From contig JAHHUD010000004.1 in the NCBI GenBank assembly GCA_020024185.1, forward strand, positions 1 through 41,348: DNA of 41,348 nucleotides, given 5' to 3'. Positions within the stretch are counted from its first letter, which is position 1. Each line of letters begins with the position of its first letter. The translations under genes and the position numbers were made by a program. Below the pieces are notes generated by a model that saw only the letters and a list, made by a program, of their open reading frames with translations, made no database searches and had not been told where the DNA came from. The stretch is from Oscillospiraceae bacterium (GTDB taxonomy: Bacteria; Bacillota; Clostridia; Oscillospirales; Ruminococcaceae). Of the stretch, positions 31,044 to 40,252 are shown piece by piece.

Positions 31044-32159
31044 ATGAATATGAAAAAAATTACCAGCCTTGCTTTGGCTTGTATTTTAACTGCAAGTGTT
31101 CTTGTTGGCTGTTCTAAAAAAGACAGTAATTCAAACAGTCAAGGTGAACAAAATAATCAACCAAACCCTAATCTTTCTATAAGCTTTGATTTAAGCAAGT
31201 ATTTTGATGATACCGGTTATCTCATCGGTCTTGACACATCAAAAGTTAAATTGCCAGATTATAAGTCAATTGTTGTTCCAAAAGAACACCATACACCTTC
31301 AAAAGAAGATGTTCAAAAAGCAATTGACGCTGAACTTGCAAAATTTGCAGAACCTGTAAATGTTACAACCGGCACTGTTCCAGACGGTGCAACACTTAAT
31401 ATTGACTATGTTGGCTCTGTTGACGGTGTTGAATTTGAAGGTGGCAACACAAATGGTCAAGGTACAGAAGTTACAATTGGTGTAACACAATATATTGACG
31501 ATTTTCTTGAACAGCTTGTTGGCAAAAAAATCGGTAGTACATTTGATATCGAAGTTACTTTCCCTGAAGACTACCACATGCCAGATCTTGCCGGCAAAGA
31601 CGCTATTTTCAAAATTACAATTAACTCTATGAAAACTCCTGGTGAATTACCAGAGCTTACAGATGATTTTGTAAAAACAAACTTTGCGTTTACAGGCGTT
31701 ACAACAAAAGAAGAATATATCCAATACGTAACAGATATGCTTTCTTCAACTCTTGTAAACAGATACCTTTACGGAGAAATTCTCAAGAAAACAACTTTTG
31801 ATGAAGTTAACGAAAATGCAATTAAATTTCATCAAGACCATGTTCTTGCATACTGCGAAATGGAAGCAAAAGCTTATGGTATGACACTTGATGCTTATCT
31901 TGAGCTTACAGGTCTTGGCACAAAAGAACAATTTTTGGAACTTGGTGCAGAAGCTATCAAAAGTGACGCTGAACAACTTTTGGTTTTGCAATCAATCGGT
32001 AAACATGAAAATATCACAGTTACTGACGAAGATATTAAAGCTCAAGTTGGTGATAACCAAGCACAACTTGAAGAACTCTATGGTAAAAACTATGTAAAAA
32101 TGTCTGTTCTTAACGAAAAAGTACTTACATTCCTTGAAGAAAAAACACCAAGAGAATAA
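31044..32159 (+). CDS. Extracytoplasmic trigger-factor-like peptidyl-prolyl isomerase lipoprotein
   Basis: 371 residues. A lipoprotein signal peptide (MNMKKITSLALACILTASVL) ends in lipobox LVGC with Cys23 as the lipidated residue, followed by a Ser/Asn/Gln-rich linker. A trigger-factor FKBP domain (about 105-200) follows: GATLNIDYVGSVDGVEFEGG, then QYIDDFLEQLVGKKIGSTF, VTFPEDY and LAGKDAIFKITI. The C-terminal helical part (about 205-365, starting LPELTDDFVK) resembles the SurA-like chaperone domain of trigger factor. The N-terminal ribosome-binding domain of cytosolic Tig is absent and replaced by the export signal. It should fold secreted proteins outside the membrane, comparable in role to PrsA but of different origin. 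GGAG is 8 bases before the ATG. A terminator follows. Confidence 0.88.
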   Translation: MNMKKITSLALACILTASVLVGCSKKDSNSNSQGEQNNQPNPNLSISFDLSKYFDDTGYLIGLDTSKVKLPDYKSIVVPKEHHTPSKEDVQKAIDAELAKFAEPVNVTTGTVPDGATLNIDYVGSVDGVEFEGGNTNGQGTEVTIGVTQYIDDFLEQLVGKKIGSTFDIEVTFPEDYHMPDLAGKDAIFKITINSMKTPGELPELTDDFVKTNFAFTGVTTKEEYIQYVTDMLSSTLVNRYLYGEILKKTTFDEVNENAIKFHQDHVLAYCEMEAKAYGMTLDAYLELTGLGTKEQFLELGAEAIKSDAEQLLVLQSIGKHENITVTDEDIKAQVGDNQAQLEELYGKNYVKMSVLNEKVLTFLEEKTPRE

Positions 32160-32169
32160 TTTACAAAAA

Positions 32170-32200
32170 ATAAAACAGCCTTGTAAAAGGCTGTTTTTTG
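32170..32200. terminator. Bidirectional terminator
   Basis: AAACAGCCTT (32173-32182) and AAGGCTGTTT (32187-32196) with loop GTAA, A-run before and T-run after. It serves the trigger-factor-like gene and the convergent glycosyltransferase gene. Confidence 0.88.
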
Positions 32201-32205
32201 TTTTT

Positions 32206-35178
32206 TTAATTTATAAAATGCCAGTTTGGTAAAAACTCAAGAAAATCCAAATACTCTTTTGTTGCCGGTATACCTGTTGTCACCGGTAAAAACATCAAAA
32301 ATAAAACGATACATAACGCAAAATATATAGCTATATATTTTTTGTTTTGTTGTTTTTTATTCACAATATCTTTTATCATAAATGCTATTGACATTATACC
32401 AAAAACTGCACATATAAAATAGTGATATATAAAGCATAATCTGCTTACCATAAACCATGGTAAATATGACGAAAAATATCCAAGAGAAACAAAAATATAG
32501 GATAATTCTTTATTTTTTATTCCTTTATATAAACAGTAAATACTTGCAATTGGGGTTAAAATCCAAATTGCAGGATTTCCAAAAGCAGAAATACTGCTTA
32601 CAAGCCCATTATTCATATTTGCCACAGCATACCATATTGGTTTTATGTTTAACGGCCAGCTGTACCACATAGATGAAAAATAATGCTCTGCAACAAGTTG
32701 AGAGTGATATTCATACATGTGAATTTGATAATTTATTAGTTGACTTATATAGTCTTTTAATGATGATGCGTTTATAACCGGTATAAATGACAGAGCATAT
32801 ACAATAAGTGGTACGCCAACAAAGAAAATAAAACACATCAATATTGTTTTGATTAAATATTTTTTATCTTCATCTTGTTTTTTACTTTTATTGTATTTTG
32901 AAAAAATAGCAATAAAGAATAATATTGCAAGTGCAACCATAGGATATGCGCCATTCCATTTTGAGCTTATTGCACAGCCCATAAAAAAGCCACTTAAAGC
33001 AAGATAAATCCATTCTTTTTTATCTTTAAATACAGCTTTCCAATAATATGCCATAAACAAAAATGTAAGAAGCACAAATAAAACAACATAAGTATCAACC
33101 GTAGCTATACGTGTTTGTGTAAGGTGCATAAAATCCAATGCAACCAAGGCTGTTGCCACAACTGCACACCAGCCGTTATCAGAAAGTTTCTTTACAAGAA
33201 AATATGTAATTGGCAATATTGCTATGCCACATATCACTCCTATAATTCTCCAACCAAACGGAGTCATCCCAAAAACAGCAATGCCAAGACTTATAAGTAT
33301 TTTTCCAAGAGGTGGATGCGTAGTTTCGTATATATCATAACCTTTTAGTTGCTCATAAGCAGTTCTTGCGTGATAAATTTCGTCAAAATACATAGAGCTG
33401 AAATATGAAATATCGTTTTCAAAATAATGGCTTTCGTCCACTGCATTTCTTGCACCATATATTGCATTTTCATTATAATCTGTTAGTTCACCGTAAATTA
33501 TATTTCCGTTTTCATCAACAAAAACAATCTCATTAAGCACTTGCCCTATATTTTTTGCTTTAACAATGACCTTTGTTGCATAAGCAGGAGTTTGATATTC
33601 CTGCCAACTAAAAATCTTTTCATTATCCGTATCACAAAAACTCTGAAATTCACTTCCGTTTAATGAATATAAAATTTCAAAATCTCCGCCAACAGCATTT
33701 CTTTGTGTCAAATCAGTTTTCTCGCCTATACCGCTGTATGTATACACTTTATCTATCTGAGTTGGATTTTCAAATTCTATCGCAAAAGACATATTACCTA
33801 CATCAGACTGAAAAAAAGTTTGTGGTGCTTTTGTAGAGCCAATATTTAATAATCCAAAAAAGCTGTAAATAACAGTTATTATCAACATTATATTTACATC
33901 TTTTTTTATATTTTTAAGTTTAATATTATTATCTTTAATTACTTGATACACAACATATCCGGCAAAAAACAATGCAATAATCATCATTGCAAATCCCAAA
34001 GATTTTTTTATAATCTCTATTCCCGTAAAATTGCTATTATAAGAATTTAAAATCCAATTTGTATTGAAATAATTTAAACATGCTATAACCATTGAAAAAA
34101 TAAAATATTCTTTTCTTTTATTTATAGCAAAAGTTATAAGAGCAAATAAAATAGCCGGATAAATATATCTTTCGTGCATCATTGTGCAGAAAGAAAAAAT
34201 AATTGTAATTATCAGTGTGGAAGATATAAATAAATTTGATTTATCTTTGCTTTTTAAAACAATAAAACCCACCACAATAATAGATATTGCTATAACATAA
34301 ATATTTATAAATACTGAGTTTTGAGAAACATCTATCCAGTTAAGCCCCATAGTATAATATACATTATATGCGTTAACCGTATAATACTTATATCCACCAA
34401 CAGTGTTTGTATATAGCTCAAAAAGCCATGCTATATCAAACAATCCATTACAAAACGGTAAACACATTATATAAAAACTTGTCGCTCCTGAAAAAACTGC
34501 CTTCAAAAATTCTTTTATACTTTTTGTTCTTATTATGTAAAACAGCAACACAGGGCCAAATAAAAGTGCCTGTGGTTTTATAAGCAGTGCATAAGCATAA
34601 CTTATCCCGGCAAAACAGGTTTTATTTTTATACGCAAAATAAATACTCAGTGCAACAAACAAAATATAAAAGCTTTCAACCTGCCCCCAAACACTACTAT
34701 TTAAAATAACCACCGGCATAAATAAAAACACCAGTGCCAAATATTTTGCAAATGCTTTACTTTGTTTTTCCTCTGCAATTTTGTATAACAAATACGCACA
34801 TGCAAAATCTGCAATCATTGATGGCAATTTAAGTATAAAAATGTATAGTATATTTCCGTTTTCTATTCCTAATAGTCTTACTATTTTTGTTATAAAGTAC
34901 AAAACATACATATATCCCGGAGGATAATCCATAAATATCCCCTGTCTGTACATTTGACTTAATCCATAGTCAACAGAATATTGCCCCCAAATCATAAAGT
35001 TATTTACATCAAAACCAAAATAATTATTTTGAAGTGCAAAAAATATTCTTATCACTGCTGCAATAATCACTAACGGTATAAAAAACTTTGCAGATATATC
35101 ATCTTTATTTTGTATGTATTTATAAAAAAATACTATTAACGCAATATATACTGCATTTATAAGTAAATCAGCAAGCAT
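32206..35178 (-). CDS. Double GT-C membrane glycosyltransferase with central beta domain (PMT-like)
   Basis: 990 residues in three parts. Residues 1 to about 440 are a polytopic GT-C-like half with the acidic first-loop motif FGFDVNNFMIWGQ (54-66, Asp57), DYPPGY (84-89) and SSVWGQVES. Residues about 448-575 are hydrophilic and beta-rich (FFQSDVGNMSFAIEFENP, then GDFEILYSLNGSEFQSF), like a discoidin/F5-F8 carbohydrate-binding domain. Residues about 590-990 are a second polytopic half matching the protein O-mannosyltransferase (PMT/GT39) family: FDEIYHARTAYEQLKG with the DE pair and THPPLGK (about 620-626). Such enzymes use polyprenyl-phosphate sugars on the outer membrane face. The substrate is unknown; protein or wall-polymer glycosylation is likely. 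AAAGGAG precedes the ATG. The neighbouring polysaccharide genes support a cell-surface role. Confidence 0.85.
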   Translation of the reverse strand: MLADLLINAVYIALIVFFYKYIQNKDDISAKFFIPLVIIAAVIRIFFALQNNYFGFDVNNFMIWGQYSVDYGLSQMYRQGIFMDYPPGYMYVLYFITKIVRLLGIENGNILYIFILKLPSMIADFACAYLLYKIAEEKQSKAFAKYLALVFLFMPVVILNSSVWGQVESFYILFVALSIYFAYKNKTCFAGISYAYALLIKPQALLFGPVLLFYIIRTKSIKEFLKAVFSGATSFYIMCLPFCNGLFDIAWLFELYTNTVGGYKYYTVNAYNVYYTMGLNWIDVSQNSVFINIYVIAISIIVVGFIVLKSKDKSNLFISSTLIITIIFSFCTMMHERYIYPAILFALITFAINKRKEYFIFSMVIACLNYFNTNWILNSYNSNFTGIEIIKKSLGFAMMIIALFFAGYVVYQVIKDNNIKLKNIKKDVNIMLIITVIYSFFGLLNIGSTKAPQTFFQSDVGNMSFAIEFENPTQIDKVYTYSGIGEKTDLTQRNAVGGDFEILYSLNGSEFQSFCDTDNEKIFSWQEYQTPAYATKVIVKAKNIGQVLNEIVFVDENGNIIYGELTDYNENAIYGARNAVDESHYFENDISYFSSMYFDEIYHARTAYEQLKGYDIYETTHPPLGKILISLGIAVFGMTPFGWRIIGVICGIAILPITYFLVKKLSDNGWCAVVATALVALDFMHLTQTRIATVDTYVVLFVLLTFLFMAYYWKAVFKDKKEWIYLALSGFFMGCAISSKWNGAYPMVALAILFFIAIFSKYNKSKKQDEDKKYLIKTILMCFIFFVGVPLIVYALSFIPVINASSLKDYISQLINYQIHMYEYHSQLVAEHYFSSMWYSWPLNIKPIWYAVANMNNGLVSSISAFGNPAIWILTPIASIYCLYKGIKNKELSYIFVSLGYFSSYLPWFMVSRLCFIYHYFICAVFGIMSIAFMIKDIVNKKQQNKKYIAIYFALCIVLFLMFLPVTTGIPATKEYLDFLEFLPNWHFIN

Positions 35179-35344
35179 TATTTCTCCTTTTGTGGTTATT
35201 ATTTATAATAAGTAATTTTTATGTCTTACAATTATACCATAACTAATAATTTAAATAAATTGAAATTTATGTATTATTAAAGTGAATAACATCTAAAGTT
35301 TTGTAAACACTATACACATAATATAATTTTTGAAAGGAGACACC

Positions 35345-36079
35345 ATGAAGAAAAAGCTTTTTGGCTCTTTGGGAGACTCTGTAAAAGGTAATGCTGTTAT
35401 AGTTGTGCTTGTGCTTTGTGTTATCGGTGCAGCCGGTTTGTCAATCCATACAGTCAATGACATAAACAACAAACTTAATAATCAAAAAATAGAAAATCCT
35501 CAGCCAGATATATCCTCCTCAAAAGAGCAAACACAAGATGTTCAAAATCAAGCTGAAAATGTGCCTTTAAAACCAACCCCATCACCAAGCGAAAAACCAA
35601 AAGATAATCAGAAAAAATCAGACAGCTCTAACATAAATTCTGAAAATGCTGAAACTGCACCAACAGAAACCGGATTTATGATGCCTGTAAGCGGAAAAAT
35701 CTATGCTGCCTTTTCTGCAGACGAGCTTATTTATAATAAGACTATGGGAGATTGGCGTACTCATAACGGCATTGATATAAGAGCAAATAAAGACGTTGCT
35801 GTTAAAGCCGGCATGAGCGGTATGGTAAAGGATATTTATAATGACGGAATGCTTGGCAATGTTGTAGAAATTGAAAGTGAAAATGTTGTTGTAAGATATT
35901 GCGGGCTTGGAGATAAGATACTTGTTAAAAAAGGAAACCGTGTATCTCAGGGAGATTCCATTGGCGTTGTGGGAGAAATTCCTCTTGAAATAAGTGACGA
36001 AAGTCATCTTCACGTTGAGTTTATAAAAGATGGTCAATATCAAAACCCAAACAATTATCTTTCACAGACAAATCAATAA
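35345..36079 (+). CDS. M23 (LytM) family peptidase with membrane anchor, SpoIIQ-like
   Basis: 244 residues. A short basic cytosolic end and one membrane helix (about 17-34) are followed by a Gln/Pro/Ser/Lys-rich linker to about 108 and a LytM domain (110-235). Zinc motif residues are His140 and Asp144 (THNGIDI) and His221/His223 (HLHVEF), all present, so it can be an active endopeptidase, unlike B. subtilis SpoIIQ. The layout matches SpoIIQ, which joins SpoIIIAH across the forespore septum, but general wall M23 enzymes look alike. The start was set at 35345 since AAAGGAG precedes it; an in-frame TTG at 35330 lies before that site. The upstream region contains TGAATA and CACTATA with imperfect sigma-G-like spacing (19 bases). 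A terminator follows. Confidence 0.82.
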   Translation: MKKKLFGSLGDSVKGNAVIVVLVLCVIGAAGLSIHTVNDINNKLNNQKIENPQPDISSSKEQTQDVQNQAENVPLKPTPSPSEKPKDNQKKSDSSNINSENAETAPTETGFMMPVSGKIYAAFSADELIYNKTMGDWRTHNGIDIRANKDVAVKAGMSGMVKDIYNDGMLGNVVEIESENVVVRYCGLGDKILVKKGNRVSQGDSIGVVGEIPLEISDESHLHVEFIKDGQYQNPNNYLSQTNQ

Positions 36080-36089
36080 TATTATTATA

Positions 36090-36119
36090 AAAGGTACTTT
36101 ATTTATAAAGTGCCTTTTT
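36090..36119 (+). terminator. Intrinsic terminator of the M23 gene
   Basis: AAAGGTACTTT (36090-36100) and AAAGTGCCTTT (36107-36117) with one G-U pair, followed by TT. Confidence 0.75.
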
Positions 36120-36122
36120 ATG

Positions 36123-36151
36123 TTGAAATATGTCTTTATTTATGTTAGTAT
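36123..36151 (+). promoter_or_regulatory. Sigma-A promoter of the rfbC and exporter operon
   Basis: TTGAAA (36123-36128), 17-base spacer, TAGTAT (36146-36151) with TG placed as an extended -10. The leader is about 50 bases. Confidence 0.6.
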
Positions 36152-36207
36152 ATAAGCTGTATAAATACGCACTAAATAACAACTATTTTTATGTTTAGGA
36201 GATATAT

Positions 36208-36774
36208 ATGGCAAATTTTGAATTTATAAAAAACGAAATTGATGGCCTTGTGGTAATAAAACCAACTGTTCATGGTGATAATCGTGGCTTTTTTATGGAA
36301 ACATATCATAAAGGTGAATTTGTTGCCGCTGGCATTGATAGAGAATTTGTTCAGGACAACCATTCAAAAAGTACAAAAGGTGTTTTACGTGGTCTCCATT
36401 TTCAAAAAGAAAACACTCAAGGCAAACTTGTTAGAGTTACAAAAGGTGAAGTTTTTGACGTTGCAGTAGACTGCCGTCCAAACAGCAAAACTTTTGGCAA
36501 ATGGTATGGCGTAACTTTAAGCGAAGAAAACAAAATGCAGTTTTATGTTCCAGAAGGCTTTGCTCATGGTTTTTTGGTTCTCAGTGATGAAGCAGAATTT
36601 TTATATAAATGCACTGATGTATATAACCCAACTGCTGAAGGCGGTATTCCATATAACGACGAAACAATCAATGTTCAGTGGCCTGAAATTGACTGCGAAA
36701 TAAAACTCAGCGAAAAAGACAAAATCCATACACCTTTTGCTCAGCAGACTTTCAGCTACTTTGCGGGGTACTAA
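36208..36774 (+). CDS. rfbC: dTDP-4-dehydrorhamnose 3,5-epimerase
   Basis: Third step of dTDP-L-rhamnose synthesis. 188 residues, cupin fold. Characteristic parts are HGDNRGFFMETYHKGEF (22-38), FVQDNHSKSTKGVLRGLHFQ (47-66, catalytic His64), GKLVRVTKGEVFDVAVD (72-88), FYVPEGFAHGFLVLSD (112-127), FLYKCTDVY with Tyr133, and the acid near 171. rfbA, rfbB and rfbD are not in the window. TAGGAGA precedes the ATG. The ABC permease gene starts four bases after its last codon, so the epimerase and exporter are one operon, which suggests the exported polymer contains rhamnose. Confidence 0.95.
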   Translation: MANFEFIKNEIDGLVVIKPTVHGDNRGFFMETYHKGEFVAAGIDREFVQDNHSKSTKGVLRGLHFQKENTQGKLVRVTKGEVFDVAVDCRPNSKTFGKWYGVTLSEENKMQFYVPEGFAHGFLVLSDEAEFLYKCTDVYNPTAEGGIPYNDETINVQWPEIDCEIKLSEKDKIHTPFAQQTFSYFAGY

Positions 36775-36777
36775 TTT

Positions 36778-37569
36778 ATGCTAAAACTCTATAATTACAG
36801 ATTTAAGATGTTTTTGAAATATCGATTTTTATTACAAAATCTTATCCAAAGAGATATAAAAGTTAAATATCGTCGCAGCACTCTTGGTATTATGTGGAGT
36901 GTTTTAAACCCTCTGCTTATGATGATTGTACTTACAATGGTTTTCTCTTTTGTATTTAAAAACGATATAGAAAACTATCCGGTATACCTTTTAAGTGGTC
37001 AGCTTTTATTTACTTACTTTACAGAAAGCACTTCCATGTCTATGGAGAGTGTTATCGGTTATTCTCCACTTATCAAAAAGGTATATGTACCAAAATATAT
37101 TTTCCCTCTTGAAAAATCATGCTTTAGCTTTATAAATATGTGCTTTTCACTTATTGCTCTTTTTGTGGTTATGCTTGTTACAAAAGCACCTTTTCATCCA
37201 ACAATATTTTTGGCAGTTTACCCTTTAATTACTTTATTTTTCTTTAGCCTTGGTATTGGATTGTTTTTATCATCAGCTGCAATATTTTTCAGAGATATAA
37301 TACATCTTTGGAGTGTTTTCACAACTGCTCTTATGTATGCTTCTGCAATATTCTATCCAACCTCTATTTTGGACGGCACTATAATGCAAGTTCTTATTAA
37401 CTTTAATCCACTTTATTGGTATATAGACGCATTCAGACAGGTTATGTTACGTGGAGAACTATTTAGTTTCAATCACTTGTTTATATGTGCTTTATGTGCA
37501 GTTGTTGCAATGTTTATCGGCCTTAAAACATTTAAAGAAGGGCAAGATAAATTTATTCTTTATATATAG
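36778..37569 (+). CDS. Polysaccharide ABC exporter permease (Wzm/TagG type)
   Basis: 263-residue ABC-2 membrane protein with six predicted helices. The N-terminal amphipathic part RDIKVKYRRSTLGIMWSVLN (25-44) is the hallmark of Wzm/TagG/RfbA permeases; FRDIIHLWSVFTTALMYASA and FNPLYWYIDAFRQVMLRG near the C-terminus are also typical. It exports an undecaprenyl-linked polysaccharide or teichoic-type polymer together with the ATPase encoded 10 bases downstream. The ribosome site GGGGT lies inside the end of rfbC. Confidence 0.92.
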   Translation: MLKLYNYRFKMFLKYRFLLQNLIQRDIKVKYRRSTLGIMWSVLNPLLMMIVLTMVFSFVFKNDIENYPVYLLSGQLLFTYFTESTSMSMESVIGYSPLIKKVYVPKYIFPLEKSCFSFINMCFSLIALFVVMLVTKAPFHPTIFLAVYPLITLFFFSLGIGLFLSSAAIFFRDIIHLWSVFTTALMYASAIFYPTSILDGTIMQVLINFNPLYWYIDAFRQVMLRGELFSFNHLFICALCAVVAMFIGLKTFKEGQDKFILYI

Positions 37570-37579
37570 GAGGTTTGAC

Positions 37580-38317
37580 ATGGATAAAAAAATTATGGTC
37601 AAGGTTGACCATTTGGGTATTCGTTTCAACCTTGCAAAAGAAAGAGTTGACTCTTTAAAAGAATATTTTCTAAAATTTGCAAAAGGTTCTTTGCATTTTG
37701 AAGAATTCTGGGCTCTTAACGACGTTAGCCTTGAAATTGAAAAAGGCGATTTTTATGGTCTTGTCGGTATAAACGGCAGTGGTAAATCAACTTTATTAAA
37801 AACTATTGCAGGTGTTTTTAAACCAACAAAAGGCACTGTTAAAGTAAACGGTACAATCGCCCCGCTTATTGAGCTTGGTGCCGGTTTTGATATGGACCTT
37901 ACTGCAAGAGAAAATATATTTCTTAACGGCGCAGTTCTTGGTTTTTCAAAAGCACACATGATGGAAAAATTTGATGATATTGTAGATTTTTCTGAGCTTC
38001 ATGACTTTTTAGATGTTCCACTTAAAAACTATTCTTCCGGTATGGTTGCTCGTATCGCTTTTGCTATTGCAACTGCAACAAGACCTGACATTCTTATTGC
38101 TGACGAAATTTTGTCTGTTGGTGACTATGCTTTTCAAGAAAAATGTGAAGCAAGAATGAAAGAGCTTTTAGACAGTGGCACAACGGTTATCTTTGTTAGC
38201 CACTCTATTGAGCAGGTTAAACGTATGTGCAACAAAGCAACTTGGATTGAAAAAGGAAAAGTTATAATGACCGGCGATGCAGAAACTGTTTGTGATGCAT
38301 ACAGCAGTAAATATTAA
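37580..38317 (+). CDS. Polysaccharide ABC exporter ATP-binding protein (Wzt/TagH type)
   Basis: 245 residues from the ATG at 37580, which has AGGAGG seven bases upstream; the frame remains open upstream into the permease gene but that part has no coding logic. Walker A is GINGSGKST, the signature is YSSGMVARIAFA, Walker B is ILIADEILSVGD and the H-loop is VFVSHS. The N-terminus (VDHLGIRFNLAKERVDSLKE) is typical for the O-antigen/teichoic exporter subfamily. It ends right after the nucleotide domain and lacks the C-terminal carbohydrate-binding domain of Wzt from O9a-type systems, so chain-end recognition is not expected here. Confidence 0.93.
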   Translation: MDKKIMVKVDHLGIRFNLAKERVDSLKEYFLKFAKGSLHFEEFWALNDVSLEIEKGDFYGLVGINGSGKSTLLKTIAGVFKPTKGTVKVNGTIAPLIELGAGFDMDLTARENIFLNGAVLGFSKAHMMEKFDDIVDFSELHDFLDVPLKNYSSGMVARIAFAIATATRPDILIADEILSVGDYAFQEKCEARMKELLDSGTTVIFVSHSIEQVKRMCNKATWIEKGKVIMTGDAETVCDAYSSKY

Positions 38318-38323
38318 ATTTTA

Positions 38324-38350
38324 AGGGAGGTTTATACCTCTCTTTTTTAT
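38324..38350 (+). terminator. Intrinsic terminator after the exporter operon
   Basis: AGGGAGGT (38324-38331) and ACCTCTCT (38336-38343) with one G-U pair and loop TTAT, followed by a T-run. Confidence 0.78.
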
Positions 38351-38356
38351 GCAAAA

Positions 38357-38385
38357 TTTACATTTATATCAATTCGTGATATAAT
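38357..38385 (+). promoter_or_regulatory. Sigma-A promoter of the GT2 glycosyltransferase genes
   Basis: TTTACA (38357-38362), 17-base spacer, TATAAT (38380-38385) with TGA before it (extended -10), about 45 bases before the first glycosyltransferase start. Confidence 0.75.
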
Positions 38386-38428
38386 ATTATGATTTGTTAT
38401 TTTATTTATAAAGGAGATTGTAAAATAT

Positions 38429-40252
38429 ATGGATATTCAAGACAGTCCATTGAAATTTATAAAAAGAAATCTCAACCCTAAAAGATTTCCTAATCTTGCA
38501 AAAAGAGGATTTAACTCTATAAAAAACGAAGGGTTTGAATCTACTGCAAAAAAAATTGAATTTCGTGTAAATCTTATGCTTAAAAAAGATACGTGGCAGA
38601 TTCGTAGTGATATACCTCTAAAAAAAGAGCTTAAAGCACAAAAAGCAACCACATTTGCTTATATGCCAAAAATCAGCATTGTTGTTCCTCTTTATAACAC
38701 ACCAAAAAAATTTCTTATGCAAATGGTTGAAAGTGTTGAAAAACAAAGTTATCAAAACTGGCAATTAGTTCTTGTAAATGCAAGCGGAAATTATCCGGAA
38801 ATTGAAAAAAAAGCTAAAAAAGACAGCCGTTTTACTTATGTTATTATGGAGAAAAACCTTGGGATTGCTGAAAATACAAACTTTGGTTTTTCTCATTGTA
38901 CAGGCGATTATATTGCTTTGCTTGACCATGACGATGTAATTTTGCCAAATGCTCTTTTTGAAAATGTAAAAGCCATAAATGAACATGGCGCAGATGTGCT
39001 TTATTCTGACGAAATTGTCTTAGACGGAGATTTAAAGCAACCTATTCAATTTCATTTTAAAGGTGATTATGCCCCTGATTATCTGCGTGGTGTTAACTAT
39101 ATTACTCACTTTTTAGTTTTCAGTCGTGAACTTTTTGAAAAAGTTGGTCCGTATGAAGACAAGCAGTATGACGGTGCTCAAGACTTTGATTTAACATTGC
39201 GATTAACAGAGCAAGCAAAATGTGTTTATCACATAAAAAAAGTTTTATACTATTGGCGTGGTCACGCAGGAAGCACAGCCAACGACATGAGCACAAAAAT
39301 GTACGCTTTTGAATCTGGCAGAAAGGCAATTTCAGACCACCTTAGCCGTATCGGTCTTAAAGGTGAGGTTTCAATTCAAAAATGGGCTGGCAGTTATCGT
39401 GTTAAATATGATATTATCGGTAATCCATTAATCAGTATTATTATTCCAAACAAAGATAATATTGAAGACTTATCCCGTTGTCTTGAATCTATAAAAGAAA
39501 AAGGTGGCTGGAAAAACTACGAGATTATTGTTGTAGAAAATAACAGTGAAAAACCACAAACTTTTGACTTTTATAAACAGGCTGAGAACTTGTATCCACA
39601 GCTTAAGGTGGTTTATTATAAAGGTGGTTTCAACTTCTCTGCTATATGTAATTTTGGTGCACAATATGCAACAGGAGAGCATATCCTTTTGTTAAATAAT
39701 GATGTTGAGTTTATAAGCGATGACTTTTTGGTTGAAATGCTTATGTTCAGCCAAAGAAGTGATGTTGGTGCTGTTGGTGCAAAACTTTATTATCCTGACG
39801 GAACTCTTCAGCACGCCGGTGTTATTATCGGGATAAACGGTTCTGCTGGCCACAGTCATAAAGGTTTGATAGACGCCAAAAATAATGGTGGTCACATGTC
39901 TCGTCTTGTTACAGCACAAAACTATATGGCTGTTACCGGCGCTTGTCTTATGGTTAAAACAAACCTTTATAAAGAAAATCCATTAGATGCAGAAAATTTT
40001 GCAGTGGCATACAATGATATTGATTTCTGTCTTAAACTTTTTGAAAAAGGTTTGGTTAATGTGTACACTCCTTATGCTGAAGGTATACATTATGAAAGTA
40101 AATCTCGTGGTTCAGATACAGACAAACCAAACCCAAGATATGAAGGCGAAAAATCAAGATTTGCAACTAAATGGCAAAAATATTTTAATTATGGTGATAT
40201 ATACTATAATCCACATTTTACATTACTATATGAAAATTATGGGTATAAATAA
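38429..40252 (+). CDS. Two-domain GT2 glycosyltransferase
   Basis: 607 residues with an N-terminal helical/basic region (1-75) and two GT-A domains. The first begins MPKISIVVPLYNTPKKFLMQ (79-98), has LGIAENTNFGFSHCTGDYIA and the metal motif DHDD (166-169). The second begins near 333 (PLISIIIPNKDNIEDLSRC), with VVENNS, LLNNDVEFIS (about 421-430) and DIDFCLKLFEKG towards the end. This is the layout of bifunctional rhamnan and galactan chain polymerases. It likely adds two different linkages while building the polymer exported by the adjacent ABC system. AAGGAGA precedes the ATG. The stop overlaps the next start (TAATG). Confidence 0.9.
   Translation: MDIQDSPLKFIKRNLNPKRFPNLAKRGFNSIKNEGFESTAKKIEFRVNLMLKKDTWQIRSDIPLKKELKAQKATTFAYMPKISIVVPLYNTPKKFLMQMVESVEKQSYQNWQLVLVNASGNYPEIEKKAKKDSRFTYVIMEKNLGIAENTNFGFSHCTGDYIALLDHDDVILPNALFENVKAINEHGADVLYSDEIVLDGDLKQPIQFHFKGDYAPDYLRGVNYITHFLVFSRELFEKVGPYEDKQYDGAQDFDLTLRLTEQAKCVYHIKKVLYYWRGHAGSTANDMSTKMYAFESGRKAISDHLSRIGLKGEVSIQKWAGSYRVKYDIIGNPLISIIIPNKDNIEDLSRCLESIKEKGGWKNYEIIVVENNSEKPQTFDFYKQAENLYPQLKVVYYKGGFNFSAICNFGAQYATGEHILLLNNDVEFISDDFLVEMLMFSQRSDVGAVGAKLYYPDGTLQHAGVIIGINGSAGHSHKGLIDAKNNGGHMSRLVTAQNYMAVTGACLMVKTNLYKENPLDAENFAVAYNDIDFCLKLFEKGLVNVYTPYAEGIHYESKSRGSDTDKPNPRYEGEKSRFATKWQKYFNYGDIYYNPHFTLLYENYGYK

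Noticed and set aside
35301..35327. Sigma-A promoter TTGTAA with TATAAT before the M23 gene
   Set aside because: The spacer is only 15 bases, and a start from this -10 would fall inside the ribosome-binding site.
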